Below the pieces are notes generated by a model, which searched no databases, was not told where the DNA came from, and was given only the letters and a program-made list of their open reading frames with translations. Positions 11,801 to 24,900 of a stretch of DNA of 64,000 bases are shown here, one piece after another (position 1 is the first letter of the stretch; every line of letters starts with the position of its first letter). Made by a program: the position numbers and the translations under genes. The stretch lies in the NCBI GenBank assembly GCA_003260075.1, contig QLIY01000712.1, positions 1 through 64,000 of the forward strand. Reading direction: 5' to 3'. The DNA comes from Phallusia mammillata (taxonomy: Eukaryota; Chordata; Ascidiacea; Phlebobranchia; Ascidiidae).

Positions 11801-14800
11801 CCATCTGATCAACCCTTGTATTGGACGAACGGGTACATCTCTTGATCCCCCCGTTTGAATCAAATTGAGGTGGTACGCACTACTATGGTACTAGATCAGT
11901 GAGAGGTTGAGAAACACTGGTCTAAGTAAAGCAATATACCAAAGCAAGAAAGTTTATGGGGCAACAGAGCTGTGAAATATAACTTTAAAGATCCTACGAG
12001 TTTTCTTCTAACTGGTGCATCAGTTACTAAAAAGGAAAATGTGTTGTTTCCTTTCGAATTTAGCGTACTACATAAAAAAATAAAAACGCTATAATCAAAC
12101 GGTATTTAAAAGTAGGCTTTATGCAGTCTTTTTTATAAATCAGATTTATTAAAAAGTGGAGACACTCTCAGGCTAGAAATTGTTTCGAGGTTGAAAAACC
12201 TTTTCTTGCCTTTACACAATATCTTCCAATTTCATCATTTTTATTTTTACATTTAGATAATGTGACGATCATTGTCAGTGCGGGAATCGCGGTGGCAATA
12301 GCATTGACTGCAGCTGTGTTTTTCATTGCTTACAAGCTCAACGACTTTTATGAAAACTTTAAATCGTTTGTATACGGGGATATACCTGAATTTATCGTGA
12401 GTAAAATTGACGTTTGTTTTAAATACTAGTGTAAAAAGACCTGAACCAAACTTCTAATTTGTATTAAACGATGTTTTGTAAAGCGTTAGGCAAAATTACA
12501 GTAGCAGAGTATACGCATGGTTATATGTGCTATTATGTTAGTCGATTATACGCTTGTGTTGTATTTCAGAAGAAGAGCATATCAGACGATCCAAATTTTC
12601 AGGACATAAATGGCAATGAGAACTGCGACACGTATCGGTTAGATTTATATTTATGATTTTTTTATAAAAACAAATACTATATATTTGAGCGACCGTTTTA
12701 CTTAAAGCAGAAGTTATGAAGATGATCGAAAGCCTGAGGTAGTGGATAAACTTGAAGTTAGCCTAACTGGTAAGTGATGTGTGAAGTTGTATACTTTGGA
12801 TAGGACTTTTCAGCCTATGCAGCACCGCATGGGTGCAAAATGAACGCTACGCACGTATCCATTTACGTAAAGTTGGCGTCTGTAGACAAACCTTTAACAA
12901 CATACACTGCAATAAAACGTCCAAATAGAAGAAGATGTTAGAAAAATCTATGGTTTAACAGATTTATTTATTTTGTGAGACTGTTCCTATGCTGACCGTT
13001 TTCTTTCCGTTTCGGCGTCGGTCATTACATCGATACGTATGATTTATCAATGTGGTTTCTTTCCTATTATCAGAAACCTTGAAAACCGACATATGTAGTT
13101 TTATTGTTGCCTCTCTAAAATGACCTTACATGACCTGTATTAGAATATGAGATCTGGTTTTGGGTCATCCACTTTCAGTTTCTGCCTAAGGGCAACACGA
13201 TTGACCTACATACAATGTAGTGCTTCTTAAAGCAGAGTCAAGAATGTGGTTTCTCATAACCCGCAAAACACTCCTGCTATTTTTGATCGTTGATATGTAG
13301 CGTGGATATATGTGATTTTTTGCGGCTCACTTGGAGTATACACTCATGCACGTTGAAGGCGATTTTTAACGACATTACACCTTGGAACTGTTTGTTAGAT
13401 TAAAGCAGAAGCCGTTTTGACGGTGTAACAAAAGTTTTTTTTTAAGTTACAACTTTTATGTATTGTTTCAGTTGGAAGTCTATTTACTCGAACCGAAGAT
13501 ACCACAACCACAGAAATTCATCCCCCATTTAACAAGTAAATATTATATTTGTCGAAAACAATAGATATTCACGTCCGTCGGTTTCCTTATAGTATAAAGT
13601 CTAAAATATGTGAGGGAAACTCCGTTTGTTAGGGAAACTCAGGCCTTTGTTCAGTCGCTTTGTGCTGGTAGTTATAACCTAGGGCTAGCATAGAATTTGT
13701 TTGCAGAGAAATCAATTATAGCGACCTGTATGGCAAGCTCCAACTTGTCGCAAGTAAATAAGTACCTTGTTTTTATTTATTTTTAGATCGTCTTTTGAAT
13801 CAGAAGCACAACCGTATATCCCGAAACCAACACCGGGGGGTAAGCATTAGTTTCTTGGATTGTACCAGAATACATAACATATATTGTACATGTTCGCTTT
13901 ACAATGAAATGTTGCCACCATTAAAGTCATATTTGCGCTGCAACGACTGGCAAACCAGACGGTGTAGCGTTGTTTGCACATCGTTTTTACGTGGAACTGG
14001 CGATGAAGCCGTCCATTGGGAAAGCCTTATTGTTTATTTCTGATCACCTTGTGAGACGCAAGCGGAATTACCCTATCGGCAAAGAAAAATAGTCAGTTTG
14101 GTACTGTCGTAACATCGACAATGGGTGTTTTTTCCTTTAGTGTTATGTGTGTCAATCGATTACTCACTATTTAGTGTGATAGAAAACAATGAAAGACTGT
14201 TTGATGATGTGATAATCGGCATTTCTTTCATCCAAAGATATTTGTAATATTTTGTTACTTTTATTAGGGAAGATTCCATAATAACAAATACGTCTTTAAC
14301 AGAATCCCCCACATGTACTCCGTGCGCTGCGCAAAATAGTGGCGAATGCTTCATTTCGGATGAGGATCCACCACTTGTGCACTTCAGAAAAGGGAGCGTT
14401 CCTCCCTCTATAAGTCAGGCAGATAATGAAGCTTTGCCTGAAATTCCAGTGACTGCTTCAAGTCATCAAACAGAAAGTTCATCATCCGAAAACTTATCCG
14501 TATCATCAGTACCTCGTGACGAACCTACACTGGATCCAAAGAGACGGTCTTGTGATTCTGATAACACGCCGAACTACAGTGTGCTGGCTAATAGTGATTC
14601 AACAGAAACTGAACTGGTGATAATGAATAGAGCGGTCTCGTGTCAGATGATAAACGCCAAATTGGACCGCAACGTCGAAATGAATGTCAACGAAAACTTG
14701 CCGCTTTTGAAAGATCCCGATTTTACTATTGGCAAGTTCGTGCCTTTTCAGAGACCGGAATTGGGATTGACTGGTGATTGCGAGCCAGGGTCGTACATAT

Positions 14801-14808
14801 TTAAGTGA
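8819..14808 (+). CDS. class II cytokine receptor-like protein 1 (extra N-terminal FN3 domain)
   Basis: Sixteen exons: 8819-8888, 8994-9128, 9201-9292, 9463-9583, 9651-9762, 9832-9941, 10198-10320, 10965-11105, 11182-11276, 11341-11497, 12257-12396, 12570-12637, 12711-12769, 13472-13535, 13787-13839, 14273-14808. All phases agree; 691 residues. A signal peptide (LVSILSLASTLIGAQA) is followed by three FN3-like units. Unit 1 (about 24-139) is of D2 type with an NYC motif. Unit 2 (140-254) is of D1 type with WRP, W...C and a CDCTTCHC cluster. Unit 3 (255-385) is of D2 type with KPSTKYC. A membrane span (about 388-413), a Box1-like VYGDIPEFI and a Ser/Glu-rich tail ending in EPGSYIFK follow. The family binds helical cytokines and signals through JAKs; ligand and kinase here are unknown. 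Paralogues lie at 17845-21555 and 36278-41178. Tissue-factor-like proteins share the fold, but the long tail favours a signalling receptor. Confidence 0.75.
10378..10425. repeat. short tandem duplication
   Basis: A unit of about 37 bases containing TGTAGAGGAACCTCGGACTG occurs twice in tandem in an intron of receptor gene 1. Confidence 0.7.
10831..10898. mobile_element. small hAT-like MITE remnant of the CAGAGTTG/GGGCC family
   Basis: The right end CTTACAACTCTG and internal GGCCCGAAAATCCGGCC resemble the elements near 55.1 and 58.3 kb. Flanks TGTTGAAT and TGTTAAAT match at 7 of 8 bases as a possible target duplication. Intronic. Confidence 0.5.
11516..11919. mobile_element. degraded hAT-type MITE
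   Basis: The left end reads CTCTCAACCTGTGG and the right end GAGGTTGAGAAACACTGG, which are inverted relative to each other. No clear target duplication is visible. A 24-base tandem duplication (CAAACTACTGTCGCAAAGAC) lies inside. Intron of receptor gene 1. Confidence 0.55.
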
Positions 14809-17800
14809 AACACCAACCTCCGAACTTTTTTCTTTTCACAAAATAGCCCTTAGTGAGCTGTACTGACGGTGAAGGGAATATGCACGAGAGCTAAACAATA
14901 CACATCTGTATATTACCATATTCATTTTTATGTACCTTGTGGAAGTATCACATTGATTCAGAGAATTCCAACCCAAATCATACCTTACTGTGTTGTTGAT
15001 GTTGTTATCTGTTACTTTTCTTCGAAGTTACTTTTTGTTTACCAGTCGTGTTCTTATGCTGTATACGTCTGCTTGCTGTGACGTGTCTTATCGAAACCTG
15101 TTTTGTCCCAATAAAATAAAAAACGTTTGGGATTTGAAAAAGTGAGACATGTAAAAAATTGCTTTCACATGGCTTATAAAAAGTTAAGGAGTAGTAAGAT
15201 AAAGTTAGTTTTCAAAATTATTCGAAACTTACAGCAACCTAAGCCATTATCTTTCTTTCGCATATACCCAATTTTCATGACACAATAAGCAATATGCTTG
15301 CAAACTAATAAAATTGCCATGGACTTGACAAAAAAATGCATACATTGATTAAAAAACTACAGATTTGCTGGTGTCAATGTACAAATTTTATGACTTTCTC
15401 ATGTGCATTTTAACCTGTGCCGCTTTGCACACAAACATTTACATTACTGTACTAATATTTTTTCCTTTGTCGGGATTTGACAAATACGGGGTAGGTGTTT
15501 TGCGAGCGACATAAGTAAATCACACGGCAACCGCGTGACATGTCAACAACTAGCATATGGCGCTTCAAATCAAAGGCTGGAATTGATTTTAGAATATCAG
15601 TTTACCTTCGTATAATATCCAACGAACTGCGGTGACACTACATTGTTTGTCTTTTGCTCGATACATTGTTTGTCTTTTCGACAAAAGAAGTTAAAAATGC
15701 TTGAGGATTATAGGTTGCTTGCACAAAATGAAACATTTTAGCAAAATTACGGACCAAATCACGTTTTTCAGTTTCTAAATACAGCAAATACAACGCTTCA
15801 AGGGCGCTGTTGAAGCTTTATCTCTGTAAACACCACAAATCAAACTGGTATTGCCCCCTAGAGCAACCGATTGTTTGTTTAATCGCGTTTTTGTCGGTGA
15901 CCAGGTGGGATCCGAGTATTCTTTATTTATCAAAGTTGCAGATATCTGTGGGAAATTTGATCCGTCACACTATATAGTTAAGTGGTCTATTGTTCGTCAT
16001 GGTGTTTGATACGGTCCGTCGAGCTAACCTTCAAAAAATGAAACAAATGTTAACAAGCAGTACAGCATTTGCCGCAATCCTACAAATCATATGCACTTCA
16101 GATTTTTTATTTGCTTTAGCAAGCTCCGAACTCCTTTGCAATGATCAGGGACGTGAACTTTTCGAGGTTTTCGAAGATATTTTTTGCTTATTAGGGAATT
16201 CCCCAAAACTGTCTATCAGAGCTTCAAGTGTTTGGCAATGTGGATCACCGTTTTACAACTGTTTCAAATTTAACATCGTGACATCGACCATTCAATCTTG
16301 GACTTTTTTTCTTTACATTTAAGCAAATGGGGTTGTTTTGCATAATACAATCCTTTCTCACCAATTACCCTGTTTCACCTGTTTGATAATATCAAGTGGT
16401 TTCTTGAACTTTGTACAATAGTCGATAAACAAATAGAAAGTTAATGTCAACAGTCAACTGCTGCAGTTAATTGCAAAACAGTCACTTGTGCAATTGCAGT
16501 CTATTCAGTTTGAAATGTCTCTTGTGCGCCGCTAACGGGACAATAAACGTATGCAGCAGAAAACTAAAAGTGATAGTTGGTTTTGTGTGCTGCAAATCGC
16601 AATGTGTCGTTAGATGGCGCATCACAGTCATACAACGGGGGACCTAACCCATATACAGACACAAAAACTGGGATTTGTCCTCGCGAGCGCCATGAGTTCG
16701 AACTTTAGAAAAAACGCTGTTTTACTGCTTATAATTGTCAACAGGAAAAAATGTTGATTACTGCTCATACTAGGTTAGGCGCATGCACGGCCCATGCATA
16801 AACATAAAAAATCCCGATCAGTTTCAAACCTCGTGGAAAAGTTGATTAAAAACAAAACGTGATCAATCGGTATAAAGTGCACCGGTTGCGTTTAATAAAA
16901 AGAAACGCGGTTGGATTTCGAATTTGGAAGCATTTTGTAAACGCCCACCATCGAAATATTGTCCATCCACTAACTGGTTTTGACATCTATATTTAACACG
17001 AAGTCGTTTCACTTTTTGTATTTGCAACAAAGTGATGGCGTTGTTCGGACGCATGCATGGTAACGTAAAACAAAGCCGTTTTAATATAACTTTATAGCCA
17101 CGTGTGCTCCACAGTTTAAATACATTTGAAAGTACAGGCTGCGAGGGCCTAGACTGTAAATGTAAGTATTAATTTTATTGGTACACAAACTCTTAGACTG
17201 GCAGTAAAGGCAGATTCGCCCTACTTCATAAAAAGTTTGTTTTTGTTTCATATGTTTCCTAGGATTTCGTGGTTAAAAATCACAATCTGACAAGTTAAAC
17301 AATTACCTTATTGCTTTGAATTGTAGCCAAAGTGTAAGAGACAGCACGCAAAAGCACCCCCCCCCCATATTTGCTATGGGTCGTATCATTTGGGTCAATG
17401 GCCGACAAACAAAAAGAGTTTATTGCAGACATGTGCGCAAAGAACGAGGATTTTGGTCATTAAACCTTGTTTTTTGTCCCCATAGTTGACAGTTTAGCAA
17501 AGGCAGGTTTTAAAAAGCGGGACAATTTTGAAAATTCAGTTTCCAAAAACTAGACACCGTGCCTTATTTTTTGTCATAATAAATTAAATGATTTTTAGTG
17601 CAGAATGCAGTCTGACTGCAAGTAGGAGTTTCGTGTTTTGTTTGTGCTTACTACAGGTAGGACAAGATGTAGCATGCATGATCAAGCAATGCAATAATGC
17701 GCTGCAACAATCTCAACATTCTCGTAGCAGCAATGCTTTTCTTGGAAACTCTATGCGAATTCACGCAAAGCTCGCCAGGTACCCAATGTGTGGAGAAAAC

Positions 17801-17844
17801 ATAGCACGAAGATTGTTGAAAAGTATACGTTTACTTTTTGGCAG
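14809..17844. other. intergenic region or 5' end of receptor gene 2; first exon unresolved
   Basis: An AATAAA at 15110-15115, about 300 bases past the stop of receptor gene 1, is its likely polyadenylation signal. A ten-C run lies at 17357-17366 without an obvious flanking duplication. Receptor gene 2 needs a signal-peptide exon ending in phase 1 somewhere here. A weak candidate starts at ATG 16038 (hydrophobic AFAAILQIICTSDFLFALA) with a possible donor after 16152. A hydrophobic frame at 17588-17656 ends in a good donor but in the wrong phase. I do not commit to either. Confidence 0.5.
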
Positions 17845-19446
17845 AAATTACGGCAGTTCAATACAGTGTAAAGGATTTTATCATTAAGATTCAATGGAAG
17901 ACTCCGGTTTGGTGGACAGACAACGGCACATACCACGTAAAATCATGGTACAGTTCATAGATTCTTTCTCTAAAACGCTTGCGTCTAAAACCGGCATTTC
18001 CTAATATTTTTAACAAAGACATATTGTTGAATTTTTAAAGCCTCCGTAGCCAAGTATTAAAGATTAAAGGCAAACAGCTTAAAATTTGTTAGCAACAATT
18101 TATGTCAGAATTTCAGGATCTTTTTACACTTGTTGTTGTATATTTTTGCAGCACGAATAAATGCGACCACTCAAATCGATGGATGACAGAAAAATGTCAT
18201 CTGCACATTTACGAAGCGACAACCATCTGCACTTTGCCATACAATACACCCAGAAGTAAATTATCAGATTTAAAAACTACATTTTGTCACAACGGTAAAA
18301 AAGTAAATTCTTGTGTTACTCCCAGGGCAAATAAAAATCAACGGTTGTTTGGCGAAAAGTGGTAACTGTCATAGGAATACTTGCGAAACGTGTACAAGCT
18401 TTTCCTACATAGACTTCATTGATGTGATAAACGAAAGTAAGCATCTGTTTGTTAAACGCATGAAAGTGTGTAACCCACACTTGTATTGTAGGCAACTTCA
18501 CTGCACCAAACATTTCAGTGCCTGACTTCGGACCCAACCACGCTACAATTTACTCTAGGCTGCCTTCTCCCAACTTCATGAAAAATAACAACCAAGTCGT
18601 TCACTCGGCAATGATAGTGGAACGTAAGATTTTAAATCGCCAGTTTTTTTAATCGTAAAAATACTTTTTAAAACGGTGTTGCTTTGAAGGTGGAAACTTC
18701 CCCCCCCCCTTGGCAGAAATTACGGCAGTTCAATACAGTGTAAAGGATTTTATCATTGAGATTCAATGGAAGACTCCGGATTGGTGGATAGACAACGGCA
18801 CATACCACGTAAAATCATGGTATATAGTTCTCAGATTCTTTCCCTAAAAACGTCTGCGTCTAAAACCGGCATTTCCAAATGTTTTTAACAAAGACACATT
18901 GTTGAATTTTTAAAGACTCCGTATAGCCAAGCATTTATAAATAGAGGCAAACGGTTTACAATTTGTTAGCAAAAGTTGATATCCGAACTTTAGAATCTTT
19001 TTACAACCGTTGTTGCATATTTTTTCAGCACGAATAAATGTGAATACTCGAACCGATGGATTACAGAAAAATGTCATCTGCACATTAACGAAGCGACGAC
19101 CAGATGCACTTTGCCATTCAATCCAATCAGACGTAAATTATCAGATTTAAAAAACACGTTTTGTTAAAACGGGAAAAAACTAAAACTCTTATGTTATCCC
19201 CAGGGCAAATAAAAATCAACGGTTGTTTGGCGAAAACTGGTAACTGCCCTGGGAAGACTTGCGAAACATGTACAAGCTTTTACCACCTAGACTTCATCGA
19301 TGTCATAAACGAAAGTAAGAAATCTGGTTGTTAAACACACGAAAGTATGTAACCCACATTTGTATTATAGGCAACTTCACTGCACCAAACATTTCGGTGC
19401 CCGACTTCGGACCCAACCACGCTACAATTTACTCAAGGTTGCCTTC

Positions 19447-19532
<86 letters not shown>

Positions 19533-19812
19533 TGATAGTGGAACGTAAGATTTAAAGATTGCCAGTTTTTTAATCGTAAAAATACGTCTCAAAAGGGTTT
19601 TGTTTTTAAGATGGAAACTTCACATGTGAGACTCATCCGTTTACTGCGTATGTTAACAAAACCACGAAGATAATCGGAGTATCTTACGAGCAGGTGTTAA
19701 ACACAACATTTGCAAAAGACAGTTTGAAATATAAAATGTAAACATCTCCGTTTTTCAGCAGCTTAACGATCCGGAGGCTGGCACAATGCGATGGAAGGTA
19801 GAAAATTTGTCG
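17841..19812. repeat. staircase duplication of receptor gene 2, step 1
   Basis: Block 17841-18700 (exons a to start of e) and block 18711-19812 (exons a to start of f) are near-identical tandem copies. Ten C at 18700-18709 interrupt the first copy of exon e. Inside the second copy of exon d, 85 C at 19448-19532 replace roughly 50 unique bases that are present in the first copy. Confidence 0.85.
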
Positions 19813-21555
19813 CCCCCCCCCCCCCCTCATCCGTTTACTGCGTATGTTAACAAAACCACGAAGATAATAAGAGTATCCTACGAGCAGGTGTTAAGCATGA
19901 CACAGTTGCAAAAGACAGTTTGAAATATAAACTGTTAACATCTCCGCTTTTTAGCAGCACAACGATCCGGAGGCGGGCACAATGCGATGGAAGGTAGAAA
20001 AGTTGTCACCGGGCACAGAATATTGCGTATCAGCTACATATCGTAGCGGGTTAGATTACGAGCCAGGCTACTCCAAAAGTTCCAGTAGGGAAGCAAGAGC
20101 GGCTTTTCACACTACGAGCCTAACGTTGCTGGACACGAAACCTGCTACTGGTACACGTAATTATGTGTTTAACATGTTTTTACTAAACAAGTTGAGATAT
20201 GTTGAAAGGATCTTTGCATCCAAATTCTGAGCCAAAATCAGCAATATTTTTCAGGAAACATGGTTAAGATGGTTGTATTAGTCACAGTTTTGGGTGTATT
20301 GATTATTGGCCTGTTGACAATCGGATTGTTTCGAGCATTGAAGGCGATAAAAGATTTTATATACCCCCCCCCCCCTGGACACGACGCCTGCTGCAGGTAC
20401 AGATATGTGTTTAACATGTTTTTACTAAACAAGTTGAGATATATTGAAAAGACTATTGAACCTAAATTCTTAGCCAAAATCAGCAACATGTCTTCAGGAA
20501 ACATGGTAAAGATGGTTGTATTAGTCACAGTTTTGGGTGTATTGATTATCGCCCTGCTGACAGTTGGATTGTTTCGAGCATTGAAGGCGATTAAAGATTT
20601 CATATATGTTCCCGTCCCGGAATCACTGGTAAGACATTTTGCTTAAAGTCTCTTGTTGTCAAGTTGTTTCCTGAATTCATAATCGGAATTTAAGGTCAAA
20701 GTCATGGACAAGGAGCCGCAGCAAAACTGGATTTATACAGAAGAGCTTCGTAATTCAACTGACAGGTAAAAATTGACTGCTTCGTTAAGACACTCGTGTC
20801 TCACAAACTGCTACATTTAACAGGGAAAGTCTGACAGAGACAATTAATCTACAGAAACTTGTCCAAGAAACCGAAACAGGTAAGGATATACCTAACATAC
20901 GTATCCAAAAATCCTTTTGGATATCCAAAAATCCAGTGTAAAATCCCGGTCTACGATTTGTATAGACTTAGTTTGAAGGTTTCGCCGGTGTATTAAGATC
21001 ACAACCGGCTGTTATGCTACCAGTAGGTATTGACTTAAATCTTAAACTGCACTTTATTTATTATACGAGATATGGTTCTTATCAACCATCTGGAAGATAT
21101 CTGTGTTGTGAGTGTTGACAACCGGTAGCTCAAACAATATGTATGTCAAATTTTGGTTACAGCTTGTCGTAAAACTCATACCGACTTTACGACAACGTTT
21201 GCTTTAATTAAAGATACAGCGCTAAGATGTAGAGATGGTTCCACATGTTTATAAAAACTATACAATTTTAACAGAAAAAGTGGTCGTTGAACCGGACCAT
21301 AGCATTTCTCGGTCCTCTTCGGTAAGCTATATTCGAAGAAGGGTGGGGAGCGAGGAAACAGAAGATTTATTTTCGGCGGATTTCGTAACAAACCGTTCCG
21401 TAACGGATCACCACCAGGAAACATCGCTTTTAAGCACACGAACAGAAGAAGAAAGGACTTCGTTGACAGGCTCCCACCATATGGCAACATACGATAGTGA
21501 ACATTCGGAGCTTACAGACGACCTACCCTTGCCGGGTCAATATATTTCCAAATAA
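17845..21555 (+). CDS. class II cytokine receptor-like protein 2 (exons repeated by assembly duplication)
   Basis: Non-redundant exons are a 17845-17947, b 18152-18255, c 18326-18436, d 18492-18623, e 19611-19693, f 19955-20150, g 20498-20628, h 20695-20765, i 20824-20879, j 21275-21555. Ectodomain: FIIKIQWKTP with NGTYHVKS, then RWMTEKC with TTICTLP, the Cys-rich exon NCHRNTCETC, then NFTAPNISVP and SPGTEYCVSATY. Exon g holds the membrane span (VVLVTVLGVLIIGLLTIGLF region) and Box1-like FIYVPVPESL. The tail ends in LPLPGQYISK. Intron phases 2-1-1-1-0-1-0 match the paralogues. Exons a-d occur twice (18717-18819, 19029-19132, 19204-19314, 19371-19544) and parts of e, f and g occur two or three times, each step separated by poly-C. 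I infer one gene in the genome. The signal-peptide exon was not identified. Role inferred as for receptor 1. Confidence 0.7.
19617..20628. repeat. staircase duplication of receptor gene 2, steps 2 and 3
   Basis: The second-copy exon f is cut by 14 C (19813-19826), after which the sequence restarts inside exon e. Exon g is then cut by 12 C (20364-20375), after which the sequence restarts near the end of exon f. Each restart re-reads the gene in the same order with scattered substitutions. Confidence 0.85.
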
Positions 21556-21907
21556 CGGTTAAGTTAGTGAAAAATCCAATGAATAATGTATGTTGCATTA
21601 GATTTTTTATTGAACATCAGAGACTTTCGAATTGACATTTCCAAAGATGTACATATATGTGTTCATTGTAGTACAATTTCGTTCTCATGCTGCTTGTCTG
21701 TAGTCGTATCATGCATTTTTGTGTGTGGTCACACCATGCGTTTTTGCCACACGATAAATACACCAATAGATCATTAGTTGCGCAAAAAACAATCGTGGTA
21801 ATAAAAAAACTGAGAAAATAGGTAAAGCGTACAACACAGATGCCGACCTCTTTATATGATGGATGTATACGGTTAAGTGCAAGAATATATATTTCGTTTC
21901 ATGGTTG
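21556..21907. other. convergent spacer
   Basis: About 350 bases between the 3' ends of receptor gene 2 (plus) and the MINDY4B-like gene (minus). Nothing beyond AT-rich sequence was recognised. Confidence 0.5.
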
Positions 21908-24900
21908 TTAGTAATACGGCGATTCCCCGTTCCAGTCAACATCGGCTCCAGGCCATTTTGTAAAGAGACAAAGCTCAAGTGAAGGTTGCTTCTTTTCGAT
22001 TTCCTCCTCGTCATCCCAGATTGTAACCTGACGATCAGGGTTCGTCACACAGTCGGCGCGTGTACGGGTGTCTATAAAACGGATGTTGGGTTGTGAAAAA
22101 CACACACACACACACACACAACGGATTCCTTAAATTTTAGGCGTTAAAACGAAGTGTGTGTAAAGAAGTGACATTTTTGTATTTGTGAGTGCTTTGTTTT
22201 AAAAAGCAACAAAACATGTGAGAAACACTATACACGGACTTGAAGAGTAATTTAATCATAAACAAATGACATAAAGAGTAATTATGTTTATTATTAAAAT
22301 GAAACATGTATTTTTTGAAAAAACAAAAATAATTTACTAAATCTTCCTAAAAATTGTCTATTATCTAAAATTGTCTGATAGTCATGAAGTTGGTGTCCTT
22401 GTTATTTATAATTTAACTGCCTCAGGTGAATCCTAGCACATTGTGTCTCACCTAAAGTAAGTATGGTCTCGTCCTGCTGAGTAAAATGTCCGTTAAAATA
22501 ATGCAGAGAGAAATATCGCTCGGTTTTCCAATCTGTCACCAGATCACGGGCAGTACAAAAAATTATTCCGAACGTGCCGTTGACCTGTGTCATCCAAATA
22601 GGAAAGGAAGGAGTTTTGAGCATGCTCCCAACCTGTGGGAAAGTATGAAAACAATCAAACTATATTTAACACACGTTATACCAAATATGTTTTGGCTAAA
22701 TGTGAAACTTTGGAAACTAAACTCTTTTGATAAAATATTGTAAATCATTAACGTTACAATGAAAACGATTGCGTTATGTCACTACTAACAAACATGTTGG
22801 GGAATACATTCATCATCATAAAAATGCATTTACATTTACTCTTGTGTAAACAAATTGAATAAATTCATCTAGAATTAGCAAATGTACTAGGCGTTGAACA
22901 ACATGTTCAAATCAATAAGATATGTGTAAAATGTTTTAAACCGATCACATTTGTGTGTGGAATAATGACGTATTGATTGAAATCTCCAAACACTATATTT
23001 TGAATAACTTGAGGCTTTCAGGCGACATGAAGTCTATTTCGCTGATGGGTTTATGTGTCAACCAATAGTTTAGTGTAAATCTCACGGCACTTTGCAAACA
23101 ACGTTAAGTAGACACATAAATTTCTTTTGAGAAAGTAAAAAGGTTAAGTGTCAGAAGATGTTGTAAAAATAAATGCCACTTTCTTCGTTAACTCCTTTTT
23201 ATGAGGCTAGTCACAAAAAGATATGTGTCTTGGTGACCTAATAAAACTACATGAAAACATTTCCTAAAAAAATAATTTGAGTTGGCAGTTCAAGAAATAT
23301 TTTTAGGCGATCAGGTGGTAACATTTTTTCACCTCCGTGCGTCTTTTCTCGTGCTCCTGTTTGTTAAAGTACAAAAATCCGATATCGCTTCTGCCTCTGA
23401 TTCCAGGCAAAGGATGCTCAAGAGGCTTTCCTTTGTTGTCTGTTCTTATCACGCCGTTATGAAGATAGGGAGCCGCGTTGCCGGTCAGCACAAGATTGAC
23501 CAGAGCCTGTAACAGTTAAATACCGTCATACAAAATTTGGACTGTCATTTAATCAGTTGTTTGTACACTGTCGTAGTTTCCTTTAGCGCAGTGGTCGGCA
23601 ACCACCGGTCCGCGGCCCGGTACCGGTCCGTATAATTTTTCAGGTTAAATGCTATAAAACATTTTGCCTATGTATCCCGGGGATGATAAACTAGTTTAAG
23701 CGTTTTTATTGCTAAATATTTGTAGTTTTTTAAAGACCGGTCCGCGATAAAATTTCACTTTCAAAAACGGTCCGCAGTGCAAAAAAGGTTGCCGACCCCT
23801 GCTTTAGCGAAAATGCTTGGAAATTTTTACCTTTAAACTTGAAAAACGCAATGTTGTTGCGGCAGAAAGTTTACCGAAAATTGCCAAATAAATCGATTCC
23901 TAATTAACCAGATACAAGGAGATTTGATGGTAGCTTTATGAAGATAGTGTTGTTGCCAAGCATATTTTATACACTTTCCCTTTTGCTTAACCGGCAGTTG
24001 TACATAACCCTTTTGACATATCGAAGTCTCATTCGGGGTGCCTTCATCGGGCACGCACTACCCAACACAGTCGTTCTTATGGCATCATCAGGTGTTGGCT
24101 AGTGTCATTACCCTGATGTAAGTTCACATACAATAGTTTGTCATTTGACGACACAATGGTACACTTATACTCAATGCCGGCATTGCAAAGTTTAGTGATT
24201 TGTTATATAGGAACTTGCCTGTGTAGATCGAGCGTTTTCGGTTAACAAGGCGTCCTGCCTTCGTCCCATGTCTTTCTTTATAACCTCGCAAGTTCGCGAA
24301 AGCACCATACTGTACAGTAACAGCACACCTCCAGGGTAGGCGCGATTGCAAAACTGTTGACAAAAAAGTTCTCGTATAATTGCAAATTGCATTGAACCAC
24401 AAAGCACAAAACACTCGCTTACATAGTGAACATTTCGACGCATAAACTTCCGAAGTTCGGATTTTGAATGCATCGTGTACAACCACAGCTGTTGATATAC
24501 GATTCAGAGTTAGATACAATATGTTAGAAGGGGGGATGTTTTTTTACAACAAACCTTTTCCGTAAAGCCATCGGCGACAAAATAACCTTTCGTTTTAAAG
24601 CAAGGTTCTTGGCCAACTAGGGTGACGACCACGTGACGTTTATTCTCACCACCATTCCCGCTGTTTTCCTTTTGTTTATTCAGAGGAGTGGCACATTTCC
24701 ATATGATGTCAACGAACGCGTCAACCGTAGCGTTTTCCTGCCCCACTGCCGACGGTTTAGGAGAACTTTAAACAAACAGGTAATACTAAATTGAGATAAA
24801 AATCAACACGCCGTAGGCATTGGATTCTTGCGGTAGAAAACAAACAGTTTATTTGGTTATTGACGTTTCTGTGAACAAACACTAATATAAAGTCGAATGC

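Noticed and set aside
19328-19555. Open frames with a long polyproline tract
   Set aside because: The prolines come only from the 85-base C run; the first copy of the same exon encodes ordinary D2 sequence there.
17841-20628. Several separate tandem receptor genes
   Set aside because: Units are truncated at poly-C runs inside exons and restart in overlapping order, which fits one gene with duplicated contig ends better than real tandem copies.
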